Below, one piece after another: positions 51,371 through 60,059 of a stretch of 64,000 bases of DNA. Location of the stretch: positions 32,153-96,152 of the forward strand of contig CAIRTK010000017.1 in assembly GCA_903881475.1 (NCBI GenBank), read 5' to 3'. Both the position numbers and the translations under genes were made by a program. How positions within the stretch are numbered: position 1 is the stretch's first letter; every line of letters begins with the position of its first letter. The notes beneath the pieces were generated by a model. That model searched no databases, was not told the origin of the DNA, and saw only the letters and a list, made by a program, of their open reading frames with translations. This stretch comes from an uncultured Opitutia bacterium (GTDB lineage: Bacteria; Verrucomicrobiota; Verrucomicrobiia; Opitutales; Opitutaceae).

Positions 51371-52308
51371 GCGTGTTTTCGTCGTGGGTGCGGAAATTTT
51401 CATCCGTCGGGTCCGGCCGGCACGGCCTCCGTCCCGGTGGACCCGTTGGTCACCCATTAGGTGACAAACGGAAAAGACGCCTGCGCGCCAAGGTGGGTGG
51501 GATGTTGGCGCTGGGGGCCGGGCTGGTGCTTGCTCCTGCGGCCCGGGCCTCGGTGCCGGAGGGCTGGCAGGCGCTCACATTGCTCAAGGCGGATGAAGCA
51601 CTGCGGGGGTTTGACGCCGGCCGGGCGTCCGCCACGCCGGCCGGCGCGCGCGAGGCGGATTTTGGCCGGGCGGTGGCGCTACTGGCGCGGCAGCCCATCA
51701 CGCCGGAGCAGGTGGAAACGGCGCGGCAGCTGTTCGCGGCGCTGGCGGACAGCGGGACGGATGACGCGGCGCTGGGCGCACGGTATTTCCTCGGGCGCAT
51801 CGCGCAGCATCATCAGGAACACGCGGACCCGGCGGAGGCGGCGCGGCAGTTCCGCACGCTGATCGCCGGTCATGAGACCTCACTGTGGGCCCAGGCGGCG
51901 CTTACCCGGTTGGCGCTGCTGGAGTTGTACCCCGCTGACGAACAGACCCCGCCGGCCGGCCGCGTGGCGGCGGCGGAAAAGCTGCTGGCGCAGGCGCACC
52001 GGCCGATGGCGCAGAGCGAACTGCACCTGGTGCTGGCGGACGCGATTTTCTACTACGAACTGCCACCGGCCGGCGCGCTGCCGCACCTGCTGGCGGCCGA
52101 GCAGCTGGGCCGGCTCGATGCGCCGACACGGGCGGATGTGCTGGTCCAGATCGCGGAGGTCTCGGTACTGACGGGAAACCCGGCCCAGGCCCGGCGCTTT
52201 TACGAGACGTTCCTGGCGGAGTTCCCGCTGGACCGGCGGCGGTTCATGGTGGGGCAGAAGCTGAAGGGATTGGCCGGCGGCGGCCCGCCGCCAGGAGTTG
52301 GGCGATAA
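51367..52308 (+). CDS. TPR-like protein paired with solute-binding protein (copy A)
   Basis: A 313-residue protein. A basic N-terminal segment (KRKRRLRAKVGG) and hydrophobic stretch (about 46-60) act as a signal. Helical TPR-like repeats follow, with YFLGRIAQHHQ, ADPAEAARQFRTLIAGHE and SELHLVLADAIFYYELPPAG, closely matching the protein at 56596-57396. ATG 51367 overlaps the binding-protein stop (ATGA), favouring this start although ATG 51502 is possible. The extra first 40 residues are absent from the paralogue and contain the palindrome at 51445-51469. Confidence 0.82.
   Translation: MSVFSSWVRKFSSVGSGRHGLRPGGPVGHPLGDKRKRRLRAKVGGMLALGAGLVLAPAARASVPEGWQALTLLKADEALRGFDAGRASATPAGAREADFGRAVALLARQPITPEQVETARQLFAALADSGTDDAALGARYFLGRIAQHHQEHADPAEAARQFRTLIAGHETSLWAQAALTRLALLELYPADEQTPPAGRVAAAEKLLAQAHRPMAQSELHLVLADAIFYYELPPAGALPHLLAAEQLGRLDAPTRADVLVQIAEVSVLTGNPAQARRFYETFLAEFPLDRRRFMVGQKLKGLAGGGPPPGVGR
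51445..51469. repeat. GTCACC-CATTA-GGTGAC palindrome inside a coding region (copy 3)
   Basis: Ten-base arms with one mismatch and loop CATTA, in frame within residues 27-35 of the TPR protein (VGHPLGDK). It is the same core as the hairpin after the MATE gene. The paralogous TPR protein lacks this stretch. Confidence 0.65.
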
Positions 52309-52350
52309 GAGTGGGAAGATTGAAAACCCGCGGCTGCGTTGTCCGGGTGG

Positions 52351-52469
52351 GGATGGCCACAAAGAGGCACCAGGGCTCCAAGGCTCCGGCCCGAATCTCC
52401 CGCGCGCCTATAGGCGCAATTGAGGCTTCTTCGCAGCCCCGGATCCCTGGTGCCTCTTTGCGGCCATCC
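52351..52469. repeat. Palindromic element, arms GGATGGCCACAAAGAGGCAC
   Basis: 25-base inverted arms (52351-52375 and 52445-52469) matching at 24 of 25 positions, with a 69-base centre. It lies in the 227-base spacer between the TPR and thioredoxin-like genes. I saw no second copy in the window. Confidence 0.65.
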
Positions 52470-52535
52470 GGTTGGAATGACCGGCCCGGTCTTGAACCGG
52501 GTTGCGTGCCGGCGTCGTTTCCCCAGTTTGGGTGC

Positions 52536-53036
52536 ATGAGAAAACTTCTGATCCTGGCCCTGCTGGCCTTCCCGGCGGCGAGCGCATTCGCGCAGGCGAA
52601 CAATGGCTGGCTGGCGGTGGAGGAGCAGGTCGCGGCGGCGGTGAAGGGTCCGCAGGTGACCGTGGTGCATTTCTGGGCGCCGTGGTGCCCGAACAGCAAG
52701 GCGGAGCTGGCAAAGGGGGCATGGAGCCTCTTTCTCGCCACGAATACCGACGTGAAATTCGTCTTCGTCACCGTCCGCAGCACGGACGACGGCAAGGCGC
52801 TGCTCCTGGAGAACGGGATCGGGCCGCAGGCGAACCTCACGCTGCTGCATCATCCGAATCACGTGCGCAAGGGCGAGGGCAGCATCCAGACGTTCATGGA
52901 CATCCCGATGACCTGGATTCCAACCACGTGGGTGTTCCGCGACGGCAAGCTGCGCTACGCGCTGAATTACGGCGAGGTGCGCTTTCCGCTCCTGCAGCAG
53001 CTGATCCGCGACGCGGCGGATCCATGGGAGCATTGA
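52536..53036 (+). CDS. Secreted thioredoxin-like protein with a single active-site cysteine
   Basis: A 166-residue periplasmic protein. The signal peptide ends SAFAQA (about 20), and the thioredoxin fold reads VTVVHFWAPWCPNSKAE, then a cis-proline segment IPTTWVFRDGK. The motif is CPNS (C51, S54) rather than CxxC, so it cannot form the usual disulfide and may hold substrates or act as a glutathione-type enzyme. It sits between the two binding-protein/TPR pairs. Confidence 0.85.
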   Translation: MRKLLILALLAFPAASAFAQANNGWLAVEEQVAAAVKGPQVTVVHFWAPWCPNSKAELAKGAWSLFLATNTDVKFVFVTVRSTDDGKALLLENGIGPQANLTLLHHPNHVRKGEGSIQTFMDIPMTWIPTTWVFRDGKLRYALNYGEVRFPLLQQLIRDAADPWEH

Positions 53037-53051
53037 GGACTTTTCCCGATT

Positions 53052-53157
53052 AATCGCGAAGACGCGAAGAGGCGAAGGTCGATTCGCCAAGAGGAATTGA
53101 TCCGCATCCAAGACAGGACATTTGCCCCGAGCTTCGCGCCTTCGCGTCTTTGCGATT
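53052..53157. repeat. Palindromic element, purine-rich family GCGAAGACGCGAAG
   Basis: Arms starting AATCGCGAAGACGCGAAG (53052) and ending CTTCGCGTCTTTGCGATT (53157), about 26 bases each, between convergent genes. Single arms of the same family occur near 12151 and around 61167-61240. Confidence 0.65.
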
Positions 53158-53164
53158 CAAGCGA

Positions 53165-54814
53165 TCATTCGCCCATGATCTTGCGGTAGGCGAGGAAGTC
53201 GGCGTGGAGGCGGTGGAAGACCTGGTGCTTGCGCGCGTGGAAAGCCCGCACCTTGCCTTTGGCTGGCCGGAGGGTGCGGCCGGCGGCGCTCATCGCGGCC
53301 ATCGCGGTGGCGACGCTGGCATGGCGGCCGGCGGCCACGGCGCCGAGCATGGCGGAGCCGAGCAGGACGGCCTCGGGCTCCCGCGGCAGCACGATGGCGC
53401 AGCCGGTGATGTCGGCGTGCTCGCGGAGGAAGACGGGATTCTTGGTGCCGCCGCCGCAGGCGGAAAGCGTGTCGATGCGATAACCGCGGCGGTTCATCGC
53501 GTCGATGATGTGGCGCGTGCCGTGGGCCACGGCCTGCACGGCGGCGAGATACTGCAGCGCGAGATCGTCGACGGTGGCGGAGAGCGCCAGTCCGCTCATG
53601 GCGCCGCGGAGCGTCGGGTCAGCGCGCGGCGAGCGGTTGCCGTGGAAATCGGGCTGCACATGCAGGTGGCGGGTCAGCTCGCCGGGAAAACGCACGCCAT
53701 GCATCTGGGCAAGGGCATCGAGCCGGGTGTTGAGCAGCTCGTAGATCGTGCGGCCGGCCTTCTTCGCCTCGGCGGCGAGCGGTGCGGCGGCGGCGTGCGA
53801 GAAGATGACGTGGTCGATGAGTGCGCCGGTGGCGGACTGGCCGCCCTCGGTGAGCCAAAGGCCGGGGACCATGGCGGAGAAATACGGGCCCCAGATGCCG
53901 GGAATGAACCGCGGCCGAGCGGACACAGCCATGTGGCACGATGACGTACCGCCGATGAGCGCGAGCCGGCGCTCGAGCGTGGCGGCGCCGATGGCGGAGC
54001 TGCGCAAGCCGGCGCCCAGCACGCCGAGGCCGCCGGCATGGGCGTCGATGATGCCCACACCCACGGCGGTGCCGGTACGGAGGCCGAGCTCGGTGGCGGC
54101 GCGGGCGGTGAGCCCGCGGCCGACGGGTGCGCCCATCGGGGCGACCTTTTGGCCGATGCGGCGGAATTTCTCCGCGGCGAGATCGCCGAGTCCGATGCGC
54201 TTGAAATAACTTTCATCCCAGCCGCCGCGCCGGTGGCCAAGGTAGGTCCACTTGCAGACGGTGGTGCAGAGCGAGCGGGTGTCGTCGCTGGTGGCGCGGT
54301 AGGTGAGGAAATCCGGCAGGTCGAGGAAACGGGCGGCGCGGCGCCAGGTGGCCGGCAGGTTTTGTTTCAGCCAAAGGAGCTTGGGCGTCTGCATCTCGGG
54401 CGAGATGACGCCTCCGACGTAGCGCAACACGGGGTGGTGGGTGCGGTTGATGGCCGCGGCCTGCGGGAGGGCGCGGTGATCCATCCAGACGATCACGTTC
54501 TGCGCGGCGCGGCCAGTGGGGCTGACGGAGACCGGGCGGTCTTTGGTATCGAGCACAACGAGCGAGCAGGTGGCGTCGAAGCCGATCCCGGCGATGGCGT
54601 CGGGTGAGACGCGGGCGTTTTTCAAGGCCCCGCGGACGGCGCGCCCGCAGGCGGCCCAGATGTCGGCGGAGGAGTGCTCGGCGAAATCCGGCGCGGGGCG
54701 CCAAAGTTTGATCGGCTGGGTGGCGTGGCCGAGCATGCGGCCGGTGGCGGTGAAGATGCCGGCGCGGGCGCTGCCGGTGCCGACGTCGATGCCGAGGTAG
54801 AGTTTCGGGGCCAT
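53165..54814 (-). CDS. FGGY-family carbohydrate kinase (ribulokinase-like)
   Basis: A 549-residue sugar kinase. The first ATP-binding half opens [28 protein letters not shown] and WMDHRA are the FGGY sugar-binding motifs; the C-terminal half has [13 protein letters not shown]. Length and the DATCSL motif fit the ribulokinase/YoaC-type branch. It catalyses phosphorylation of a ketose or polyol after uptake. It is between the two binding-protein loci, on the opposite strand. The start at 54814 gives the family length. Confidence 0.88.
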   Translation of the reverse strand: MAPKLYLGIDVGTGSARAGIFTATGRMLGHATQPIKLWRPAPDFAEHSSADIWAACGRAVRGALKNARVSPDAIAGIGFDATCSLVVLDTKDRPVSVSPTGRAAQNVIVWMDHRALPQAAAINRTHHPVLRYVGGVISPEMQTPKLLWLKQNLPATWRRAARFLDLPDFLTYRATSDDTRSLCTTVCKWTYLGHRRGGWDESYFKRIGLGDLAAEKFRRIGQKVAPMGAPVGRGLTARAATELGLRTGTAVGVGIIDAHAGGLGVLGAGLRSSAIGAATLERRLALIGGTSSCHMAVSARPRFIPGIWGPYFSAMVPGLWLTEGGQSATGALIDHVIFSHAAAAPLAAEAKKAGRTIYELLNTRLDALAQMHGVRFPGELTRHLHVQPDFHGNRSPRADPTLRGAMSGLALSATVDDLALQYLAAVQAVAHGTRHIIDAMNRRGYRIDTLSACGGGTKNPVFLREHADITGCAIVLPREPEAVLLGSAMLGAVAAGRHASVATAMAAMSAAGRTLRPAKGKVRAFHARKHQVFHRLHADFLAYRKIMGE

Positions 54815-54875
54815 GGGGCGGGGGTACAGGGAGGATTTGCGGGACGCGCGGGGGCGGCAAGCCCGGGCTGAGGGG

Positions 54876-54936
54876 TGCAGGCGGGCTGCCTTCACCTCGC
54901 ATCGACCCAACGGCGGGTGAGGGCACCCGCCCCACA
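54876..54936. repeat. Palindromic element, family GTGAGGGCACCC (copy 2)
   Basis: Right arm GGCGGGTGAGGGCACCCGCC and onward to CCCACA (54912-54936), left arm a weaker inverse match (54876-54896). It is related to the element at 12224-12281. It lies in the gap upstream of the kinase. Confidence 0.5.
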
Positions 54937-55021
54937 TTTTGGTCAAGGCGGCCGGCGATGAAAAATCGTGCAGCGACCGCTTGGCGAATGCACCGGGTTA
55001 GTCTACACCGCCTGGGCTTTC

Positions 55022-56599
55022 ATGAAGTTTTCCCAAAAAACGGCGGGTTTGGTCCTCCTGGGCACGGCCTACCTGCTCTCCACTTTTCTCGTTCTGCGCC
55101 GCTCAACGGAGGAGGTGCGGTCAGACCGGGTGACGATCCGGATTTGCCAGTGGCAGCTCGAGCTCGGGGTGCGCGATGCAATCGACGCCATTATCCACCG
55201 CTACGAGCAGCTGAACCCGCGCGTGCATGTGATCCAAATTGCGGTGCCGGACAGCGCCTATTTGCCCTGGGTCCAGACCCAGATGGTGGGAGGAACTGGT
55301 CCGGATATCGTGGAGTATTCCTTTCCCTGGCCGGACACGGCGCGGAATTTCCAGCCGATCGACGCGGACGTGATGCAGCCCAACCCCTACAATAAAGGCA
55401 CGCCGCTCGAGGGCATCGCGTGGAAGGATACGTTCATCGACGGGATGATCAGCCCAGACAATTTCGTCCAGTCGCTAAACGCCTATTATTCGGTTTCGAT
55501 GTCGGTCGGCGTACCGCGGATCGCATACAACCGGCAGCTGCTGAAGGCCATCACGGGGAGCGAGGAGCCGCCGCATACCTACCGGGAGATAGTCACGTTG
55601 GCCGACCGGATCAAGGCCTACGCCCAGGTGCACAACCTCAAGCTCGTGCCGCTGGCCAACTCGCAGCTTACGCACCGGGGTCTGACCGATGGCCTCATGT
55701 CTTCGATGTGTTTTTATATGATGCAACGCCTCGATGTACGCCACCGGCTAAAAATCGACCCGGCGGACCTTGGCATGTCCTATCTGCGCGGCGACTGGAG
55801 CTACGATTCCCCCGAGGTGGTCGAGGGCCTCAAGGTATTGAAGGAGTACAGCGCCATGTGTCCGCCGGCTTTCCTGCAGCGGCTGCGCGAGACGGCATTG
55901 ATCGATTTCGTGGCCGGTCGTGCGGTCATGATTGTGGCGCCGGCATTTGAGGCGGGCAGTTTGAAGCAGGTCGTGTCATTTCCCATCGGGGCGTTCCGGT
56001 TTCCCTACCCGCAGCATGACGATCCGGTCTATGGTCGCTATGCCAAGGGGCCCGTCAGCGAGGGCCAGATCACCACCGGGATGCCGTTTTATCTCAACCG
56101 GGCCACCCGGCACCGCGCGGAGGCGATCGACTTCATGCGCTTTATGACCAGCCAGGAAGGTAGCACGATCTTCACGCGCCTGAGCAACTGGATGCCGGTG
56201 ACTATCGGCGTGAAGGCGACCGACTATGTCGCCCAATTCATGCCCCAGCCTGAGGGTTACACCTGGTATGCAGGCGTGACCGATCCCTGCCAGCACGTCG
56301 ACTCGCGGGAATACCTTTTCACGGAGATGGGCGCGCTGATGAATCCCGACGGCAGCGTGGACGCCTTCCGCCAAGCCGTGCGCGGCGGGCTGGGCGCGCG
56401 CATCCGCGACGACCTGCGCCGGGATGTGATTGCAGGGCTGCTCAATATCGAACGCGAAGATGTTGCTGCCGCAGCCGTGGTTGAGCTGACGCCCGCGGCG
56501 CGTCGGCCGGAGACGCTGCGGCTGGTGACGGTGTCCAACGAGATCCGAACTTATCAAATCCGTAACGTGGTCGCTGCCACACCGGGGGCGACGCCATGA
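55022..56599 (+). CDS. Membrane-anchored extracellular solute-binding protein (copy B)
   Basis: A 525-residue paralogue of the protein at 49775-51370. Shared blocks include RVTIRICQWQLE, RYEQLNPRV, DIVEYSFPW, PNPYNKGTPLEGIAWKDTF and the late MPFYLNRATRHRAEAIDFMRF. Its N-terminal helix (about 7-26) also lacks a lipobox or cleavage site. ATG 55022 is chosen since it leads straight into the helix; an ATG at 54968 would add 18 residues. It overlaps the following TPR gene by 4 bases. Confidence 0.9.
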   Translation: MKFSQKTAGLVLLGTAYLLSTFLVLRRSTEEVRSDRVTIRICQWQLELGVRDAIDAIIHRYEQLNPRVHVIQIAVPDSAYLPWVQTQMVGGTGPDIVEYSFPWPDTARNFQPIDADVMQPNPYNKGTPLEGIAWKDTFIDGMISPDNFVQSLNAYYSVSMSVGVPRIAYNRQLLKAITGSEEPPHTYREIVTLADRIKAYAQVHNLKLVPLANSQLTHRGLTDGLMSSMCFYMMQRLDVRHRLKIDPADLGMSYLRGDWSYDSPEVVEGLKVLKEYSAMCPPAFLQRLRETALIDFVAGRAVMIVAPAFEAGSLKQVVSFPIGAFRFPYPQHDDPVYGRYAKGPVSEGQITTGMPFYLNRATRHRAEAIDFMRFMTSQEGSTIFTRLSNWMPVTIGVKATDYVAQFMPQPEGYTWYAGVTDPCQHVDSREYLFTEMGALMNPDGSVDAFRQAVRGGLGARIRDDLRRDVIAGLLNIEREDVAAAAVVELTPAARRPETLRLVTVSNEIRTYQIRNVVAATPGATP

Positions 56600-57396
56600 A
56601 GACGCTGAGATTCATCGTCGTCCTGGGCTTTGCCGCCTTCGTGGCCGCGGGTGCCGAGCTCACGCCCGGCTGGCAGGCGCTGGCCAATTATCGGGCGGAA
56701 GAGGCGTTGAAGGTTTTCGACGGCCTTCTCGACGATCCGAATCCCGCGGTGGCGCGGGAGGCGCGTTTCGGGCACGCGGTCGCGCTGCTCGACCGGCAGC
56801 CGGTCTCGGACAGCCAGGTGGCGGAGGCGCGACGCATGTTCACGGAGCTGGCGGGTAGTGGGACGGATGATTTCGCGCAGGGGGCGCGGTTTTACCTCGG
56901 CCGGATCGCGCAGCATCACCAGCTGCAGCCTGATCCCGCGGAGGCCGCGCGCCAGTACCGGCAGCTGATCGCGGAGCACGCCGATTCAATCTGGGCCCAG
57001 TCCGCCCTCAGCCGGCTGGCGTTAGTAATGATCTACGACCTCGACCCGGCGGTGCCGCCGGCGACGCGCATCGCTGAAGTGGAGAAGCTGCTGGCCGATG
57101 CGAAGACACCTTCGGCCGAGAGCGAGCTGCACCTGGCGATCGCCAGCGCGATCTTCTTTTACCGGCTGCCGTCCGCTCCGGCGCTGCCGCACCTGCTCGC
57201 CGTAGTGCAGCTCGGCCGGGTGGAATGGACCGTGCGCAGCGAAGTTCTCGTGCAGCTCGCCGAACTTTCGCGCCAGGCGGCCCGGAAGGCGGATGCATTG
57301 AAATATTATCATATGTTCCTGAAGGAAAATCCCCTCGATCCCCGCGAATATATCATCCACGAGCGGATGAAAGGTTTGGAACAGCCGGCGGGGTGA
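56596..57396 (+). CDS. TPR-like protein paired with solute-binding protein (copy B)
   Basis: A 266-residue paralogue of the TPR protein at 51367-52308, with a conventional signal peptide (ending FVAAGAE), then GWQALANYRAEEAL, FYLGRIAQHHQ, PDPAEAARQYRQLIAEH and SELHLAIASAIFFYRLP. The ATGA overlap with the binding-protein gene is preserved. Because the pairing, overlap and order are duplicated together, the two proteins probably act together in the periplasm. Confidence 0.88.
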   Translation: MKTLRFIVVLGFAAFVAAGAELTPGWQALANYRAEEALKVFDGLLDDPNPAVAREARFGHAVALLDRQPVSDSQVAEARRMFTELAGSGTDDFAQGARFYLGRIAQHHQLQPDPAEAARQYRQLIAEHADSIWAQSALSRLALVMIYDLDPAVPPATRIAEVEKLLADAKTPSAESELHLAIASAIFFYRLPSAPALPHLLAVVQLGRVEWTVRSEVLVQLAELSRQAARKADALKYYHMFLKENPLDPREYIIHERMKGLEQPAG

Positions 57397-57454
57397 GTAG
57401 CGCAGGCTTCCAGCCTGTTTTTATATTCTGAAGCAGGCAGAATGCCTGCGCTAC
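57397..57454. repeat. Palindromic element GTAGCGCAGGC
   Basis: GTAGCGCAGGC (57397-57407) and its exact complement GCCTGCGCTAC (57444-57454), with more pairing around CCTG/CAGG inside. It begins at the base after the TPR stop codon. Single copy in the window. Confidence 0.6.
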
Positions 57455-57459
57455 GCTTT

Positions 57460-57480
57460 GGCGGGGTCAGCGACCCCGCC
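57460..57480. terminator. Stem-loop GGCGGGGTC-AGC-GACCCCGCC
   Basis: A perfect 9-bp GC stem between the convergent TPR and glycosidase-like genes. No clear T-run follows it. Confidence 0.5.
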
Positions 57481-57509
57481 CTGCATTTGATGCACGGCAA
57501 GCGCGCAAC

Positions 57510-60044
57510 CTAGTTCACGCCCAACGTGCGCGGGAGCTGCAGGGGCTTGAAGTGCCACTCGGGGACGTGCGTGAAGTCCGGTGCGTCGGGCAGGTCGGCG
57601 AAATTCTTGTCGCCGACGATTTGGCCTGGGCTGACCACGTGCCAGTCGCCGTTGTAGTAGTGATGCGGGCCGAAGAAGTTGAACGTGCTCGGCACCAGTT
57701 CGAGGCGCAGGCGATGGACGCCCGGGTTGAGCGGGGACGACAGCGTGACTTCCCAGTCGGGGCCCCACACCCAGCCGGCGATGTCATCGTCGACGGTCAC
57801 GCGCACCGCATCACCAAGTATGCCGGTGAAACGCAGCACGCGTGCGGCTGTGGCGAGCGTGAAGGTGCTCTCGGCGACGAGCGGGCGGTTGAGAAACGGA
57901 AAGCCGGCGGCGGCGAGTTCGCCGGTGGCGGCCGCGAGTTCGAGGCCGGCGACGAACGGGCCGGCGGTGCGGACCGTGTGGCTGGGGCCGGGCACGTAGG
58001 GAGCGAGGCTTTTCAAGGTGAACGGGCCCTTGAGCCAGAGGTAGGGCTTGGCGGAAAATTCGCGCACGGTGCGGAAGCGCAGCGTGTGTTCGCCGGCGCC
58101 GAGGGCGGGAGGCGTCGCGAACGTGCCGTCATAGCCGGGGGTCAGAGCGAGTGGCTGGCCGTCGAGGCTCGACTCAACGAGATCGTCCGCAAAGTGAACC
58201 GTGAGCGCGGGTGGATTGGCGGACCCGAAGGCGGTGACGAAGGTCGCCGCGTACTCGCGCGGGGCGGTGCGCTTGGGCTCGATGAGCCAGGCGTTTTCCG
58301 GAAGCGCGGGGATTTTCCAAGCGAGGGGGAGTTGGAGGTAGGGCGGATTATCCTTAATCCGCCGGGTTTGGTCTGCCGAGGGCTGCGGCGGGTTAGGGAT
58401 AACCTGCCCTACCTTCGCCCACGGGCCGTGGAGGATCGCGGCGGGATCAACCACGAGGTGGGCGTAGCTGGCCTGGCCGAGATGCACGCGGCCGTTTTCA
58501 AGCCGGCCATCGGTCTCGAGCGTGCGTTCATCGGTGAGGTCGTATGGGATGCCGGCGACCTTGAGTTCCTCAAGCCGGGCGAGAAACGCGATGTTCATCC
58601 GGCTGGCGGGCGTGTCGGGGAACGTGGTGGCAACGTGCAGGTTCGTCTGGAACAGCTCCCATGGCTCGTACTCGGCCATGAGGCCGCGGTAGGGCGCGAC
58701 CACGAGTGTGTCGGGCACGGGCGGCGGATTCGCGGTGAGCTCGCGTGTCACGCGGGCCAGCATCGCGGGAAATGCCTCGCGCCAGCTGAGGTGCAGCGGC
58801 TCGGAGGGCGGCCAGTCGGTGAGCGCGGGGGTGTCGAGGCGGTACTGGCTGAGATGGAAGACGAAATCGGTGAGCCCGTTGCGGCCGAGCCAGAGGGTGT
58901 AGCGCTCGACGTCCTCGGGCGACGCCCCCCAGCCGGCACCGCCAAAGCACTCGACCATGCTGCGGCCGTTGCTGAACTGCCGCGACGCGGCGGCGGCCTG
59001 CCGCGGATAGAAGTCCAGCGCGGGATAGCGCTCGAGCGAGTCGATGCCGGGAATGCTGAGGTGGCGGAAAATGCGGTGCAGCGAGCCGACCATCGGGAGC
59101 TGAAAGAGCGGGTGCTCCTCGCCCTTCACGTGCCCGATGAACTGCTTGCCCTGTTTCTGGCACCACGCGAGGTAGGGCGCGAAGAAACCGTCGATGAGCA
59201 CGTCGGAGACGAGTTCCCAGTAGGTCGTGCGCACCTCCTGGTAACCCTCGCCACGGTAAAACAGGAGCGGGATCTTTGCGGCGAAGTCGGCGCCGAATTT
59301 TTCGCGCATGCGCTCCGGCATGACGGGCGACCACGGGATGCCGGCGACGTCGGGAAATGGATCCTTGATGATGCCCGCCTCGGGTTCGTCGGTGAAGAAG
59401 GCCTCGACGTAGGCGAAGGCCTCCGGATCGAGGCCGGTGCGATAGCGCTCGTGGATGAGCTCGAGGAAATGGCCGAGCACCTTGGGATCGAGCGAGTCGA
59501 CGTAGTTGATCCGGCGCGGGGTGAGGTACCAGGTCTTCGCTCCCGGGGTCCCGGCCGGGGCGAGCCGGTTGGCGGCATCAACCGAGAAGGAGCCGATGGA
59601 ATCGGCTGCGGGCTGCGGCGTGAGATCAAGCCGCCGGGCGCCGCTGTCGGGATACTTGGCGAGGACCTGGCCGTCGCCGGTGCCGCTCGGCCAGCCGTTC
59701 TCGTCGTAAAGCCAGAAGCGCAGGCCGAGTTTTTTGGCGTGCAGGATGCACGCGGAAACCTCGGCGAGATAGGCTGGGCTCATGTAGGGCGGCGTGCCGG
59801 GATAGAAGCGCGGATGAAACACGACCCCGTGGAGGCCCGCGTCGCGGAAGTCGGCGAGCTGGCGCTGGAGGCGCCGCTGGTCGAGGGCGCCGTTGATGGA
59901 CCAGAACGTGTAATAGCGCGGGGCGAGGTCGGGCGGGGTCTTCAAGGTGGCGGACGCTACGACGCCCGGCGGGGCGGAGGGAAATGGAAAACGCCGGGGT
60001 GAACGTGAAAGTTCAGAGGGCAGGGGAGCTTCGCCTGATTGCAT
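57510..60044 (-). CDS. Large glycosidase-like protein (GH106/GH2-related) with in-frame palindrome
   Basis: About 844 residues. The N-terminal half is barrel-like: PRYYTFWSINGALD, GVVFHPRFYPG, and FWLYDENGWPSGTGDGQV, a motif seen in GH106-type rhamnosidases and related families. The C-terminal part is beta-rich with a sugar-binding-like domain (VDDDIAGWVWGPDWEVTL). Which residues are catalytic is unclear. No signal peptide is evident. The start is uncertain: an ATG at 60089 comes from a palindrome, ATG 60044 is used here, and a GTG near 59960 is possible. Residues about 544-570 are encoded by the palindrome at 58336-58414. Confidence 0.75.
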   Translation of the reverse strand: MQSGEAPLPSELSRSPRRFPFPSAPPGVVASATLKTPPDLAPRYYTFWSINGALDQRRLQRQLADFRDAGLHGVVFHPRFYPGTPPYMSPAYLAEVSACILHAKKLGLRFWLYDENGWPSGTGDGQVLAKYPDSGARRLDLTPQPAADSIGSFSVDAANRLAPAGTPGAKTWYLTPRRINYVDSLDPKVLGHFLELIHERYRTGLDPEAFAYVEAFFTDEPEAGIIKDPFPDVAGIPWSPVMPERMREKFGADFAAKIPLLFYRGEGYQEVRTTYWELVSDVLIDGFFAPYLAWCQKQGKQFIGHVKGEEHPLFQLPMVGSLHRIFRHLSIPGIDSLERYPALDFYPRQAAAASRQFSNGRSMVECFGGAGWGASPEDVERYTLWLGRNGLTDFVFHLSQYRLDTPALTDWPPSEPLHLSWREAFPAMLARVTRELTANPPPVPDTLVVAPYRGLMAEYEPWELFQTNLHVATTFPDTPASRMNIAFLARLEELKVAGIPYDLTDERTLETDGRLENGRVHLGQASYAHLVVDPAAILHGPWAKVGQVIPNPPQPSADQTRRIKDNPPYLQLPLAWKIPALPENAWLIEPKRTAPREYAATFVTAFGSANPPALTVHFADDLVESSLDGQPLALTPGYDGTFATPPALGAGEHTLRFRTVREFSAKPYLWLKGPFTLKSLAPYVPGPSHTVRTAGPFVAGLELAAATGELAAAGFPFLNRPLVAESTFTLATAARVLRFTGILGDAVRVTVDDDIAGWVWGPDWEVTLSSPLNPGVHRLRLELVPSTFNFFGPHHYYNGDWHVVSPGQIVGDKNFADLPDAPDFTHVPEWHFKPLQLPRTLGVN
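58336..58414. repeat. In-frame palindromic element, family AGGTAGGGCG (copy 2)
   Basis: A 79-base palindrome matching the intergenic element at 6364-6444 (outer AGGTAGGG and CCCTACCT, inner GCGGATTA and GGTTAGGGATAA). It lies inside the glycosidase-like gene with the frame open, encoding a proline-rich segment (VIPNPPQPSADQTRRIKDNP). It is therefore expressed as part of the protein. Confidence 0.8.
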
Positions 60045-60059
60045 TTCCCGCACGGGCTG

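Noticed and set aside
57552..60002. Open frame of 816 codons on the + strand
   Set aside because: Antisense to the glycosidase-like gene, which has recognisable motifs (FWLYDENGWPSG).
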